This document shows, one piece after another, positions 36,551 to 45,507 of a stretch of 64,000 nucleotides of DNA. Where the stretch lies: contig NZ_CAJTQC010000003.1 of the NCBI RefSeq assembly GCF_910578445.1, positions 124,001 to 188,000 of the forward strand. Reading direction: 5' to 3'. Source of the DNA: an uncultured Duncaniella sp. Lineage in GTDB: Bacteria > Bacteroidota > Bacteroidia > Bacteroidales > Muribaculaceae. The notes under the pieces are model-generated. The model worked only from the letters and a program-made list of their open reading frames with translations. It did not search any database and was not told the origin of the DNA. Positions within the stretch are counted from its first letter, which is position 1; each line of letters begins with the position of its first letter. The translations under genes were made by a program, and so were the position numbers.

Positions 36551-38482
36551 ATGAAAAAGCAATTTAACTACTTTCTTTCACTTGCGGTTGCAGGGGGACT
36601 GACTGCATTTTTCACGGCTTGTACGCCTGAAAATCATGATATGCCGGCTGTCACTGTCACACCGGCCGAGCTTGTCGAGGGTATCGCCTTTTCGGTGACT
36701 CCCGACGCAAAAGATCCTAATACCATACATCTCACTTCGCTCATGAAGGGTGTGCAGGCATGTTGGGAAACCCCAAGCGGGCTTTCGCAAAGTCCTGAAG
36801 TGACGCTCGAACTTCCTTTCTCCGGTGAATATACCATCAAATTCGGTGTCACAACCGGAGCAGGTCTCGTATGGGGTGAACCCTACACATTCGAAGTTAC
36901 GCAGAACAATTTCGAGATGCTTTCCGATGAAATCTGGACCAATCTCGCTGGCGGTGTCGACGAGAACGGTAAGGGAAATCCTAAAGTCTGGGTTCCTATG
37001 GACAGGGCCTATCCTCCATATCAGTGTACCGCGCCTGTGGCTTATATGAGCCCTGACGATGTGATGAACGACGGTTCGGGAAAGACTGAACTTCTCATTG
37101 GTTCTGCTAACTGGACACCCAACTGGGATCCCGGCTTCCAGTCATGGCTTATCCCGGCCGATGATCCTTACATGGATTCTGAAATGACACTCAGTCTTGA
37201 TGCCCAGAAGGGTTGTATCGCCGAAATCAAGCGTGTAGACGGCAACGGTGTCACAGAGAAGACCGGTTCGTTCAATCTGAACGTTTCCAACCGCAATCAG
37301 CCGACACTTTCATTCACAGGCTGTGAGATGCTCCATGCTGCATGGGGCGACGGTGTCTGCGACAATTACTTCAGAGACATCAAGATTATTGAATGTACTC
37401 CTTATGTGCTTCAGTTTGCCACAATGCGTACAAATTCCGAAGGTCCGTGGTGGATTATCTGGAATTTCGTAGCCAAGGATGTCCGCGATGGCCTCGTGCA
37501 GATTCCGAGTGACGGTCCTGAGCTTGTAGAGACTTTCCCGGTTGAAGCTCCGTCATACACCGACCTTGCTTCCGAACTGTTTACTATTGCCGGCGACGAT
37601 GCCTCATACATTGCCACAAAGACCACTTTCCTTCTCGACGAAGAGAAACCGTATGATCTCATGTGGTGGAATCCGGCCGTTGGAGCTTGGGAATGGATTG
37701 ACGGTTACGGTTCGTCATGGGCTCCGGTCTATGATGCGGCAGGCGATTTCGCTCTTACTCTCAACAAGTCCGGCAAGGTCGAACTGGAGAACGCCGAGGG
37801 CGGAGCTGCCACGACATTCACAATTCAGGACAATAAGATTGTGTTCAATGATGAGATTACGCTTCTGACATCTGGCGACGTGAGCATAAAGGGTAAAGAG
37901 TTTACTGTAATGAAATGCTCTGCCGACGACAATGAGGTTGTCTTCGGTGTGCCGGTCGAGACTGATGCCAAGGGTGATGTCAATAAATACCTTTGTGCGA
38001 GGATGACCATCAAGCCCATATCCGGAGGTCAGACAGGTCCGCTTGAAATAAAGGTTGACAGTTCAAAGATCGACGTTTATGTGGAGGCTGACAAATATCT
38101 CCGTATCCAGTTCTATAATTCATGGGCCGGTAAGGACGACAGCGAATGGCCTATTGACCCGACGCTGCTTAAACTTAAGAAAAATCAGAAGATGACATTG
38201 AAATTCAGTGTCAGCGGCATTGACTGGACTGGTTCACCGCGTGCGGCATTCTGTTGCAATATCGATGGTTTTGCATGGGAGCCTGATTGCTACACCAATT
38301 TCCAAGGCTGTGATTTCAATACTTCAGGTGAAAATGTCATGACACTTACCAACGAAACCGGTTCTACTTGCAATTTCTATGGCAACGGTTCGCTTCAGGT
38401 ATCAGTTCAGCTTGACGGTTTCGCTTCGTCGACCGATATCACAAACGTTGTCGTTAACGTCACTTCTCTTACCATTGAGTAA
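36551..38482 (+). CDS. Surface glycan-binding lipoprotein (SGBP-like)
   Basis: A 643-residue lipoprotein (signal ending in FFTAC) in the position of the surface glycan-binding protein in known SusCD loci. The N-terminal ~100 residues look like a PKD/Ig-type domain (VTPDAKDPNTIHLTSLMKGVQACW, SGEYTIKFGV). The middle is beta-rich with many Trp/Tyr (NWTPNWDPGFQSW, GPWWIIWNF). Residues about 340-490 form a lipocalin-like beta module. The C-terminal ~150 residues (KYLRIQFYNSWAG) resemble the C-terminal modules of the next gene's product. It has no catalytic motif. It should hold polysaccharide at the cell surface next to the GH5 enzyme; the ligand is inferred from the locus. Confidence 0.82.
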   Translation: MKKQFNYFLSLAVAGGLTAFFTACTPENHDMPAVTVTPAELVEGIAFSVTPDAKDPNTIHLTSLMKGVQACWETPSGLSQSPEVTLELPFSGEYTIKFGVTTGAGLVWGEPYTFEVTQNNFEMLSDEIWTNLAGGVDENGKGNPKVWVPMDRAYPPYQCTAPVAYMSPDDVMNDGSGKTELLIGSANWTPNWDPGFQSWLIPADDPYMDSEMTLSLDAQKGCIAEIKRVDGNGVTEKTGSFNLNVSNRNQPTLSFTGCEMLHAAWGDGVCDNYFRDIKIIECTPYVLQFATMRTNSEGPWWIIWNFVAKDVRDGLVQIPSDGPELVETFPVEAPSYTDLASELFTIAGDDASYIATKTTFLLDEEKPYDLMWWNPAVGAWEWIDGYGSSWAPVYDAAGDFALTLNKSGKVELENAEGGAATTFTIQDNKIVFNDEITLLTSGDVSIKGKEFTVMKCSADDNEVVFGVPVETDAKGDVNKYLCARMTIKPISGGQTGPLEIKVDSSKIDVYVEADKYLRIQFYNSWAGKDDSEWPIDPTLLKLKKNQKMTLKFSVSGIDWTGSPRAAFCCNIDGFAWEPDCYTNFQGCDFNTSGENVMTLTNETGSTCNFYGNGSLQVSVQLDGFASSTDITNVVVNVTSLTIE

Positions 38483-38510
38483 TCTGTGTTCTAAGGGCTG
38501 AAAATACTGT

Positions 38511-38536
38511 CGGTGTGAGCCACAGGTCTCACACCG
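38511..38536 (+). terminator. Intercistronic hairpin between the two surface lipoprotein genes
   Basis: A perfect 9-base stem (38511-38519 with 38528-38536) with an 8-base loop. No T run follows, so it is more likely an RNA-processing or stability element, or a weak attenuator, than a full terminator. Confidence 0.4.
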
Positions 38537-38582
38537 GCGGAATGCCCGGTTCACGATTCAAAAAACACAATAAAAAACAGTA

Positions 38583-41216
38583 ATGAAGACTAAGATATTT
38601 TTAATGATGTCGCTGTTCATGGGGTTGACTTTTTCCTCATGTAACGACGATGATGAATATTTCATCAATGAGACCCCGGTTATCACAGAGGATTCCGTGG
38701 TCACTGGTTCTGCCGACCCGACAGCTACAACCCTCACGCTACACGGAACGGTCGAAGGCCTTCAGAACATGTCGGCCTCTGCCTATACCGTCGGCTTCAA
38801 CTACGGTTATTCGGTCGATGCTCTGACCGAGTCTGTGAGCGGTTCTCTTGCCGACGGTGTCATCACTGCTGAAATAACCGGTCTTACCGATAACACGACT
38901 GTTTATTATCAGGCCTTTGTGACTCTCCAGCGCAAAGTGACGTTCTATGGTGAGGTCAAAAGCATGATCACTACCGACACAAAAGTGACAACCGTCGCTG
39001 CTTCGGCGCTTACTCACTCTAAGGTTACGTTTGGCGGTAGTGCCAGCGGCGCTCCTGCCAATGCGACTTATGGTCTGGTGATCTCTTCAAGTTCTGAACC
39101 TGAAGCCGTCCGTGCTGGTCTCATTATCCCTGCCGATGTCAATGCTTCTGATTTTACGGTTACGTATGCCGGTCTTGTTCCATCTACCACCTATTATTAT
39201 GCTGCATATGCCGATCTCGGCAGCGGTGTCGTTTATGGCGATGTTCAGCCGTTCACTACAACTTCTTATACCGTCGATATCGACAATGATTTGGTGGATT
39301 TGGGTCTGTCGGTGAAATGGGCCAAGTTCAACGTCGGCGCTACTGCCGAAAATGAATTCGGCGGACGTTTCGGTTACGGTGATGTTTCAGGAGTGAGCAA
39401 CTCTATCAATCCGTCCGATTATGCTTCAGAGGATATTTATAAGACAGCCTCCGACATTGCCAACCGTGCTTGGAACGGAGCTGTGACTCTCCCTACAGCT
39501 GCCGATTTTGAGGAGCTTTTTGCCCGTTGCTCCAAGGAATGGGCTGAGGTTGACGGTGTTGGCGGTTACAAACTGACCGGACCTAACGGAAATTCAATTT
39601 TCCTCCCGGCTGCAGGTTCACGCACAATCAACACTATTGAGAATGATGGCGTGAGCGGCGTTTATGCCACAGGTTCAATCAATCCGTCCGACAGCCGATT
39701 TGCAGTCTCATTCCGTTTTGATGCAGCCGGTTCAGGCCGTACTTCCACTCCTGTCTATGAAGCACTTTCCGTGCGTCCGGTTTCGACGGCCCGCAATGCT
39801 GTTTTCAACAAGGAGCTTCTTTGCAAGACATGGGAAATCGACTATAACGATGGCAAAAGTTCTGTTTTCAACGGTCCGGTATGGTTCTATGGCACTGACG
39901 ATTCATGGCGCACGGTGTCAAATAGTGAGCCTATAGTCGGTGATTCATGGTTGTGGGATGCTGATGCGTCAAACACTTGGGCATTCGGTGATTGCACAGG
40001 TTACATGACTTTCACTGCCGATGGAAAAGTGACTGTGAAGAATCAGAATGGTGAGGAAATGACTGGTTCTTATACGATTGATGAAGTAAACAAGACCATT
40101 ACTGCTGATGTCGATCTCCTCGCTCCCGATAATTTCGTGTCACCGGTGGTTGAAAACCGTAAGACATCAATCAAGATTCTTTCGCTTGCTGACAACAAGC
40201 TCCAGCTTGGCTACTATCGTGATTCAGAACCTGCCACGCTTTCTGTCAACATGATTCCACAGCTCGAAAAGTATGGCTATACGGCAAAGCTTTCATGCTA
40301 TGGCGGCTGGGATGATGCCACATGGAATGATGCGGGAGTCGTCACAATCCCCGGTGGTGACAAGGCTATTGGCCAGCATACCGTAACCCTTACTACAAAT
40401 ACTCCGCGAGCCTTCGGTCAGGTCTATGTTCTGGATATCGAAGGATTTGCAGCTGCCTATCCCAATGCCTTCGTCCGTGTCGATGAGATTAAGGCCGATG
40501 GCAACGAGGTGAAATTTGATGCGTCGAAATTCTACTATGGCGACATTGAAGGAAAGGGCACTTATCGTGTCGAAATGGCCAATATCTGGGGCTGTGGTCA
40601 CAACGACAGCTGGAATGGCCTTGGTGACTCTCCATTCCGTCAGGGTGGCGGTGAGGTGACCGAGGAGACAAACCTCGCGTTTAACTCAACATTTGAAGTG
40701 ACATTTACCATAGTCTCGCTTGATGCGAATGGTGCAGGCGTCTACACTCCCAAACTTGCAACCGTAGCCGGAGGTTGGGCTAGTTCTGTCTGGGATGCCA
40801 ATAACGGTGAGACTTTTGAAGTGAAATATGATAATTTCCAATACAAGTTGTCAGAACCTGCCACATGTACAATCAAGTATGAAGGCGAAGGCTATGGAGC
40901 AGGAGTCATAATGAATTTCATTCAGGTCGACAATCTTTATTCCTTCTTCCCCGGAACTCATGCCACCCTTGACAAGATTAAGATTGACGGCAATGAGCTT
41001 ACCGGCTGGGATGCTTCGAAAGTGCTTGATCAGGATGCTGACGGAGAAAAGGTGCATTACCGTCTTGAACTCTGGAACTGCTGGGGTGCGACTAATGCCG
41101 GATGTGCCTTTGGAACTCCTACAGGCGATGGCAACGACATCATGGCCTCGCTCGGCTTCACATCGTCTATCGAAGAGACTATGACCGTAAGAAGTTTGTA
41201 TTCCAATCCGTGGTAA
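38583..41216 (+). CDS. Mosaic surface lipoprotein, probable second glycan-binding protein
   Basis: An 877-residue lipoprotein with a strong surface-export signal (SSCNDDDEY). Visible layout: two fibronectin-type repeats (about 30-115 and 125-220, each with DNTTVYYQAFV or PSTTYYYAAYA); a domain like the Fibrobacter/Bacteroides FISUMP type (about 232-400, VDLGLSVKWAKFNVGAT ... LPAAGSRTI ... SVRPV); a lipocalin-like beta module (about 405-555, GYMTFTADGKVTVKNQNGEEM); and two tandem C-terminal modules (about 560-715 and 718-877) that share the pattern VDEIKADGNEVKFDASK / LDKIKIDGNELTGWDASK and RVEMANIWGCG / RLELWNCWGAT. The tandem modules look like carbohydrate-binding beta-sandwiches, but their family cannot be fixed by eye. 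It lies 100 bases after the SGBP and 28 before GH5. Confidence 0.8.
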   Translation: MKTKIFLMMSLFMGLTFSSCNDDDEYFINETPVITEDSVVTGSADPTATTLTLHGTVEGLQNMSASAYTVGFNYGYSVDALTESVSGSLADGVITAEITGLTDNTTVYYQAFVTLQRKVTFYGEVKSMITTDTKVTTVAASALTHSKVTFGGSASGAPANATYGLVISSSSEPEAVRAGLIIPADVNASDFTVTYAGLVPSTTYYYAAYADLGSGVVYGDVQPFTTTSYTVDIDNDLVDLGLSVKWAKFNVGATAENEFGGRFGYGDVSGVSNSINPSDYASEDIYKTASDIANRAWNGAVTLPTAADFEELFARCSKEWAEVDGVGGYKLTGPNGNSIFLPAAGSRTINTIENDGVSGVYATGSINPSDSRFAVSFRFDAAGSGRTSTPVYEALSVRPVSTARNAVFNKELLCKTWEIDYNDGKSSVFNGPVWFYGTDDSWRTVSNSEPIVGDSWLWDADASNTWAFGDCTGYMTFTADGKVTVKNQNGEEMTGSYTIDEVNKTITADVDLLAPDNFVSPVVENRKTSIKILSLADNKLQLGYYRDSEPATLSVNMIPQLEKYGYTAKLSCYGGWDDATWNDAGVVTIPGGDKAIGQHTVTLTTNTPRAFGQVYVLDIEGFAAAYPNAFVRVDEIKADGNEVKFDASKFYYGDIEGKGTYRVEMANIWGCGHNDSWNGLGDSPFRQGGGEVTEETNLAFNSTFEVTFTIVSLDANGAGVYTPKLATVAGGWASSVWDANNGETFEVKYDNFQYKLSEPATCTIKYEGEGYGAGVIMNFIQVDNLYSFFPGTHATLDKIKIDGNELTGWDASKVLDQDADGEKVHYRLELWNCWGATNAGCAFGTPTGDGNDIMASLGFTSSIEETMTVRSLYSNPW

Positions 41217-41244
41217 ATAACTCCATTATCTAAATTAAGTTAGA

Positions 41245-42999
41245 ATGAATAGAATAAAAAATCTTGTGCTTGTGGCTGCGCTGCTCCTTTCGGGTGGTTT
41301 TGCATCCTCTTGCAGCGATGATGACGGATATCCGAATAAGGTTGAATTTTTGTCGGGAGAGTTTGTGGTCAGCAAGTCGGCTATGTCGCTTGCCGGAACT
41401 CAGCCACAGACACTGACAATCAAGTCGCTTGTGCGCCCTTCGGTCAGCTCAGATGCCGTTTGGATTAATGTCGGAGAGGTTGAACGCTCTGTTTCGCCGT
41501 CAATCTACACTTGTGTTATATCATGCGAAGAGAACTCTGCCTACGATGTTCGCACAGGTTCATTGACAGTTACAGCCGGAAGCGAAAGCAAGACGGTGAC
41601 CGTTACTCAATATGGCGCTGAGACGGTTGAAATAGTTTCGGTTAGTTCCGAAGGTGGCGTGCTTGCTCCTAACGGCGGTGTTTTTACCGTCAATTATGCA
41701 GCCACCGGCGACGTGAATATTGAAGCTCCTGAATGGCTGACACAAGTCACTTCGCGTGCGCTGAGCGAAAATACGGTTGAATTCAGATATTCGGCCAACA
41801 ACACTGAGGCCGGCCGTTCAGGCGATATCGTGATTTCGCTTGTGTCAGACCCCTCGATTTCTCAGATAGTCACTGTTTCGCAGGAAAAGGCTGAAATTTC
41901 CAACGATATGAGCAGTTCTGCCGTTGAGCTTGCCGCTAAAATGTTTGCAGGCATAAATATCGGCAACACAATGGAGCCGCCATCCGGCGAAGGCTCATGG
42001 GGAACACCTGTTGTCAACGAGGAATACATCCGCGGTCTGAAGGCTCTTGGATTCAATGCTGTCCGTATTCCGTGTGCATGGGACAGCCATGTTAGCGATG
42101 CTGCCACTAATACGATTGATCCCGCATGGCTCGACCGTGTGAGCGAAGTCGTGGGCTATATCGTCGCCGAGGACATGTATGCTATCGTTAATATCCATTG
42201 GGACGGCGGCTGGCTGGAAACTTCATGTATCAATGGCTACGATGAGGCAGTCGATAAGAAGCAGCGTGACTATTGGACTCAGATAGCCAACAAGCTCAAC
42301 ATCTATGACGAACACCTGCTGTTTGCCGGTATGAACGAACCGGGACAGCAGAATCAGGGTGCGGTTAACGCTTCTTCGATTGCTGCGATAAAGGCCTACC
42401 AGCAGACATTTGTCGATGCAGTCCGTGCGACCGGAGGCAACAATGCTAAGCGTTGTCTGATTCATCAGACTCCCTATACAAATATAGATAGAGGTGTGTC
42501 TTCGGAATATTCGCTTCCGACAGATGTCGTTGAAGGTCGTTCGCTCGTCGAAGTCCATTTCTATGATCCCTCTGACTTTACTCTGATGGGTAAGGACGGA
42601 GAATGGGGGGCAGGCTCTAAGGTGAAATTTTACTGGGGTTCTGCAAATCATATTGCAGGGTCTGACAGGAATTGCACATGGGGCGAGGAATCCTATGTCG
42701 ATTCTCAGTTCAAGAAAATGCAGGATGCTTTTGTGTCAAAAGGCATTCCGGTGATTGTCGGTGAATATGCGGTTGAAATCCGCTCGACCACCGACTTCCC
42801 GAGTCTTGATACCGACAAATGGAAAGCGAGCCGTGCGTCATGGACAAAATATATCACTGAGTCGGCCAAGAATCATGGATGCGTTCCGTTCTATTGGGAA
42901 ACCGGCGGTGATATAAACCGCAACAATGGTGCGGCAAAGAACGCCTATGTCATCGATGCGCTGATTGAGGGCGCTAATTCTGGAAAATATCCTTTCTGA
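41245..42999 (+). CDS. BACON-GH5 endo-beta-glucanase (probable xyloglucanase), lipoprotein
   Basis: A surface endo-glycanase of 584 residues. The signal ends in ASSC, with CSDDDG after it, the acidic export signal of surface lipoproteins. Two BACON domains (about 35-120 and 125-215, each ending in VTVTQ / VTVSQ) lead to the GH5 barrel. The barrel shows INIGNTMEPP, FNAVRIPCAWDSH, the acid/base Glu in AGMNEPG (near 365), VEVHFYDP, and the nucleophile Glu in VIVGEYAV (near 506). The plan matches the BACON-GH5_4 xyloglucanases of Bacteroides xyloglucan loci, and the neighbours fit. A beta-glucanase acting on mixed-linkage glucan is the alternative. It is the last enzyme of the operon, followed by a terminator. 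Confidence 0.92.
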   Translation: MNRIKNLVLVAALLLSGGFASSCSDDDGYPNKVEFLSGEFVVSKSAMSLAGTQPQTLTIKSLVRPSVSSDAVWINVGEVERSVSPSIYTCVISCEENSAYDVRTGSLTVTAGSESKTVTVTQYGAETVEIVSVSSEGGVLAPNGGVFTVNYAATGDVNIEAPEWLTQVTSRALSENTVEFRYSANNTEAGRSGDIVISLVSDPSISQIVTVSQEKAEISNDMSSSAVELAAKMFAGINIGNTMEPPSGEGSWGTPVVNEEYIRGLKALGFNAVRIPCAWDSHVSDAATNTIDPAWLDRVSEVVGYIVAEDMYAIVNIHWDGGWLETSCINGYDEAVDKKQRDYWTQIANKLNIYDEHLLFAGMNEPGQQNQGAVNASSIAAIKAYQQTFVDAVRATGGNNAKRCLIHQTPYTNIDRGVSSEYSLPTDVVEGRSLVEVHFYDPSDFTLMGKDGEWGAGSKVKFYWGSANHIAGSDRNCTWGEESYVDSQFKKMQDAFVSKGIPVIVGEYAVEIRSTTDFPSLDTDKWKASRASWTKYITESAKNHGCVPFYWETGGDINRNNGAAKNAYVIDALIEGANSGKYPF

Positions 43000-43021
43000 G
43001 AAGATAGATTCTTTCAATAAG

Positions 43022-43060
43022 ATAACTCCGCCGGATGTGTTGTCACAACGGCGGAGTTAT
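43022..43060 (+). terminator. Terminator of the SusCD-SGBP-GH5 operon
   Basis: An 11-base stem (43022-43032 with 43050-43060), with an internal GTTG/CAAC closure in the loop, followed by TTTATTG. It lies 23 bases after the GH5 stop. Confidence 0.85.
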
Positions 43061-43178
43061 TTTATTGACAGTATATTGCGTGATTGTTTAATTCATGTAA
43101 TCTTAAACGACCTTTTTAATAAACAAATAGATTGTTATAGCCGTTTTAACTGTATGAGACGCATCAACTATTAGTGAT

Positions 43179-43652
43179 ATGAGACATCGTATTTTTCTGC
43201 TTGCATTAGCTCCGGGCTTTTTGGGATTGGCCGGATGCGGTAATTCCGGGAAAGGCAACGTGCAGTCATCCATTGTTGAGGACAGCATCGAGGAGATTAT
43301 GACTCTGGTGCTCCCCTCAATACCGTCGACTATATCAGAGCCTGAGGACAAGGCCGGATTCATAGCTATCCATTTCTGGGATGGCCTTGATTTCTGTGAT
43401 GAGGAGAAGGTGTCGGACGCAGAGTTTATGGAACAGAATTTTGTGGACTACCTGTCCATTTTCCCCGCGGTCATGGCTGCCGACCGTCAGGCCGCGTTTG
43501 ATGTGTTGATGAGCCGTTCGGCCGTCAATCCGTCTGCAAGAGCCATGATTGTTTCTTTTGGAGAAAAATATCTCAATCATCCCGACTCCCCGATGAAAAA
43601 CAGCGAGTATTACTCTGATTTCAGAAAATCTGTTAAACGTCAGGCAAGATAG
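43179..43652 (+). CDS. DUF5106-type lipoprotein lacking a thioredoxin domain
   Basis: A 157-residue lipoprotein (signal ending in LAGC, then CGNSGKG). The mature part resembles DUF5106, the helical domain usually found N-terminal to a thioredoxin/TlpA-like domain in Bacteroidota: IHFWDGLDFCDEEKV, EQNFVDYLSIFPAVM and FGEKYLNHPDSPMKNSEYY. Here the protein stops shortly after that domain (FRKSVKRQAR), with no CxxC motif, and the frame after the stop does not continue the family. It is either a short family variant or a truncated gene. It lies after the terminator of the glycan operon, so it is likely independent of it. Confidence 0.75.
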   Translation: MRHRIFLLALAPGFLGLAGCGNSGKGNVQSSIVEDSIEEIMTLVLPSIPSTISEPEDKAGFIAIHFWDGLDFCDEEKVSDAEFMEQNFVDYLSIFPAVMAADRQAAFDVLMSRSAVNPSARAMIVSFGEKYLNHPDSPMKNSEYYSDFRKSVKRQAR

Positions 43653-43694
43653 GGGCAGTTTTGAGGGGGGCTGCTATATCTGTCGGCATGGCCA

Positions 43695-44234
43695 CTACTC
43701 GAATTCGTCCTTAAGCTTTAAGAATCGCTCAAGACTTCCCTGCGAAATCCGTTTCATTGAGGCGACCACTTTTTCCATCGGCTTACGTTTCATATCGCCG
43801 CTTTTCGAATAGAATTTATCTGCATAGCAGATGAGTCGTTCCAGCTGAGTGGCCGGCATGAAGTCTCCGTCGAGTGGGAGCGGAAGGTTTTGGGCGATGA
43901 TGTCGTCTCTGTCAATGCCTGCACCTGTGTGGCGTTCGGCCACACGCGCATCTATTTCCGGCATTCCGTTCTCGCGCAATAGCTGTGCGCCGATGACTCC
44001 GTGGAGGATATATGGCTCTGAACCATGACATTCGATGCCCGGAGCATCGGTCATGAAAATCCCTATATCGTGGAGCATTGCAGCCGCTTCGATTTCATTT
44101 CTGTCAATATCCAGAGCCTTGCGGTCAGCGATTTCGATAGCGAGATTGGCCACCGACCGGCAATGGCGCATATAAATATCCCGCAGGGGTGAGCCTGCGG
44201 GATAGTATTTGTCAATAATTTCTTGATAATTCAT
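43695..44234 (-). CDS. HD-superfamily phosphohydrolase
   Basis: A cytoplasmic HD-domain protein of 179 residues. Metal ligands are visible: the first His in YMRHCRSVANLA, the HD pair in AAMLHDIGIF, His in YILHGVIGA, and the last segment AERHTGAG; D in CYADKFYS follows. Such proteins hydrolyse phosphate esters of nucleotides or related small molecules; the substrate is not known. It is 15 bases downstream of the branched-chain aminotransferase gene on the same strand and probably in its operon, without an obvious functional link. Confidence 0.88.
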   Translation of the reverse strand: MNYQEIIDKYYPAGSPLRDIYMRHCRSVANLAIEIADRKALDIDRNEIEAAAMLHDIGIFMTDAPGIECHGSEPYILHGVIGAQLLRENGMPEIDARVAERHTGAGIDRDDIIAQNLPLPLDGDFMPATQLERLICYADKFYSKSGDMKRKPMEKVVASMKRISQGSLERFLKLKDEFE

Positions 44235-44249
44235 GCGTGGAAGCAGTGG

Positions 44250-45275
44250 TTATTCAACTATTGTGTTCCATCCGTGTGTGTCCTCGGTTTCTCCGAGGCG
44301 GATTGCATTGAGCGTTTCGTAGAGCTTGGTGGTTATGGGGCCGGGCTCTCCGTTCTTGGAGATGATATATTTTTCGCCGGTGTCGAGGTCATGGATTTCA
44401 CCGACAGGCGATGCGACGGCTGCTGTTCCGACTGCGGCTGCTTCGTCGATTTCGCCGAGTTCGTCGACGGTGATGTGGCGGCGTTCAACCTTTATGCCCA
44501 TATCCTCTGCAAGCTGCATGAGGCTTTTGTTGGTAATCGAGGGGAGGATTGAGTTGGAGGCCGGTGTGATGTAGACTCCGTCTTTGATTGCCATGAAGTT
44601 GGCCGGACCGCACTCGTCAAGATATTTCTTTTCTTTCGGGTCAAGATAGAGCACTGCGGAGTATCCGAGCTCATGGGCGTGTTCGCCGGCTGTAAGCGAT
44701 GCCGCATAGTTGCCTCCGACCTTCCACAAGCCTGTGCCGTTAGGAGCTACGCGGTCATACTGGCGCATTATGCAGATATTCGTGGGCTTGAACCCGGTTT
44801 TGAAATACGGGCCGACAGGTGTCACGAGTATCATGAAGAGATATTCGTTGGCGGGTTTGACACCGACCTGTGCCGAGATGCCGATTTCGAGCGGACGGAT
44901 GTAGAGTGATGCGCCTGAGCCGTAGGGAGGAACGAAACGTTCGTTTAGTTTCACGACCTTAAGCACCATTTCCTTGAATTTATCTTCGGGCAGCGGTTCC
45001 ATGAGGATACCTTTGGCCGATTCACGCAGACGGCGTGCGTTTTCTTCGAGACGGAACACACGGATTTTACCGTCCTTGCCTCGGAAAGCCTTCAGACCTT
45101 CGAAGATTTCCTGACCGTAGTGAAGGCAGGTGGCTGCGATGTGCAGGTTCACTTCCTCGCTTTGCGACACCTCTATCTCGCCCCACTTCCCGTCGCGGAA
45201 GTAGCAGCGCACATTGTAATCTGTTGGGATGTAACCGAATGAGAGGTTACCCCAGTCCAAATCGTTGTTCATCAT
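44250..45275 (-). CDS. ilvE: Branched-chain amino acid aminotransferase
   Basis: A PLP enzyme that catalyses the last step of valine, leucine and isoleucine synthesis and the first step of their breakdown. It has 341 residues, typical of the class IV (large, eukaryote-like) BCAT. Motifs: HYGQEIFEGLKAFRG, RPLEIGISAQVGV, the PLP lysine in LWKVGGNYAASL, YLDECGPANFMAI, and a C-terminal ITTKLYETLNAIRLG. The start has two adjacent ATG codons (45275 and 45272); either may be used. A TAATTTTG -7 box lies 26 bases upstream. The HD hydrolase follows 15 bases downstream. Confidence 0.95.
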   Translation of the reverse strand: MMNNDLDWGNLSFGYIPTDYNVRCYFRDGKWGEIEVSQSEEVNLHIAATCLHYGQEIFEGLKAFRGKDGKIRVFRLEENARRLRESAKGILMEPLPEDKFKEMVLKVVKLNERFVPPYGSGASLYIRPLEIGISAQVGVKPANEYLFMILVTPVGPYFKTGFKPTNICIMRQYDRVAPNGTGLWKVGGNYAASLTAGEHAHELGYSAVLYLDPKEKKYLDECGPANFMAIKDGVYITPASNSILPSITNKSLMQLAEDMGIKVERRHITVDELGEIDEAAAVGTAAVASPVGEIHDLDTGEKYIISKNGEPGPITTKLYETLNAIRLGETEDTHGWNTIVE

Positions 45276-45300
45276 GTGACGTATTTTGTATGTTTTACTG

Positions 45301-45308
45301 CAAAATTA
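45301..45308 (-). promoter_or_regulatory. -7 box of the ilvE promoter
   Basis: CAAAATTA on the plus strand is TAATTTTG on the minus strand, a perfect -7 box, giving a leader of about 20 bases. No -33 TTG was seen at the standard distance. Confidence 0.55.
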
Positions 45309-45434
45309 CTATAAAATGTGAAATATTCTAAGTAAAACGTTCAGAAAATTTTTAATTCGTAATTCAATATTTGGCAATGAATGATATTTAAAGATATTGG
45401 TCTTATATTTATAGTGCCGGATGTCGGGGAGGTT

Positions 45435-45442
45435 TAATTTTG
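45435..45442 (+). promoter_or_regulatory. -7 box of the GH29 gene promoter
   Basis: TAATTTTG matches the Bacteroidota -7 consensus and lies 66 bases before the first ATG of the fucosidase. The -33 position has no TTG, which may mean a regulated promoter. Confidence 0.45.
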
Positions 45443-45507
45443 CCGGTGGAGTCACGGTGTGATTATGGTGTCGCATCTGACCTCATGATTGACAAATGTA
45501 ATTTAAC

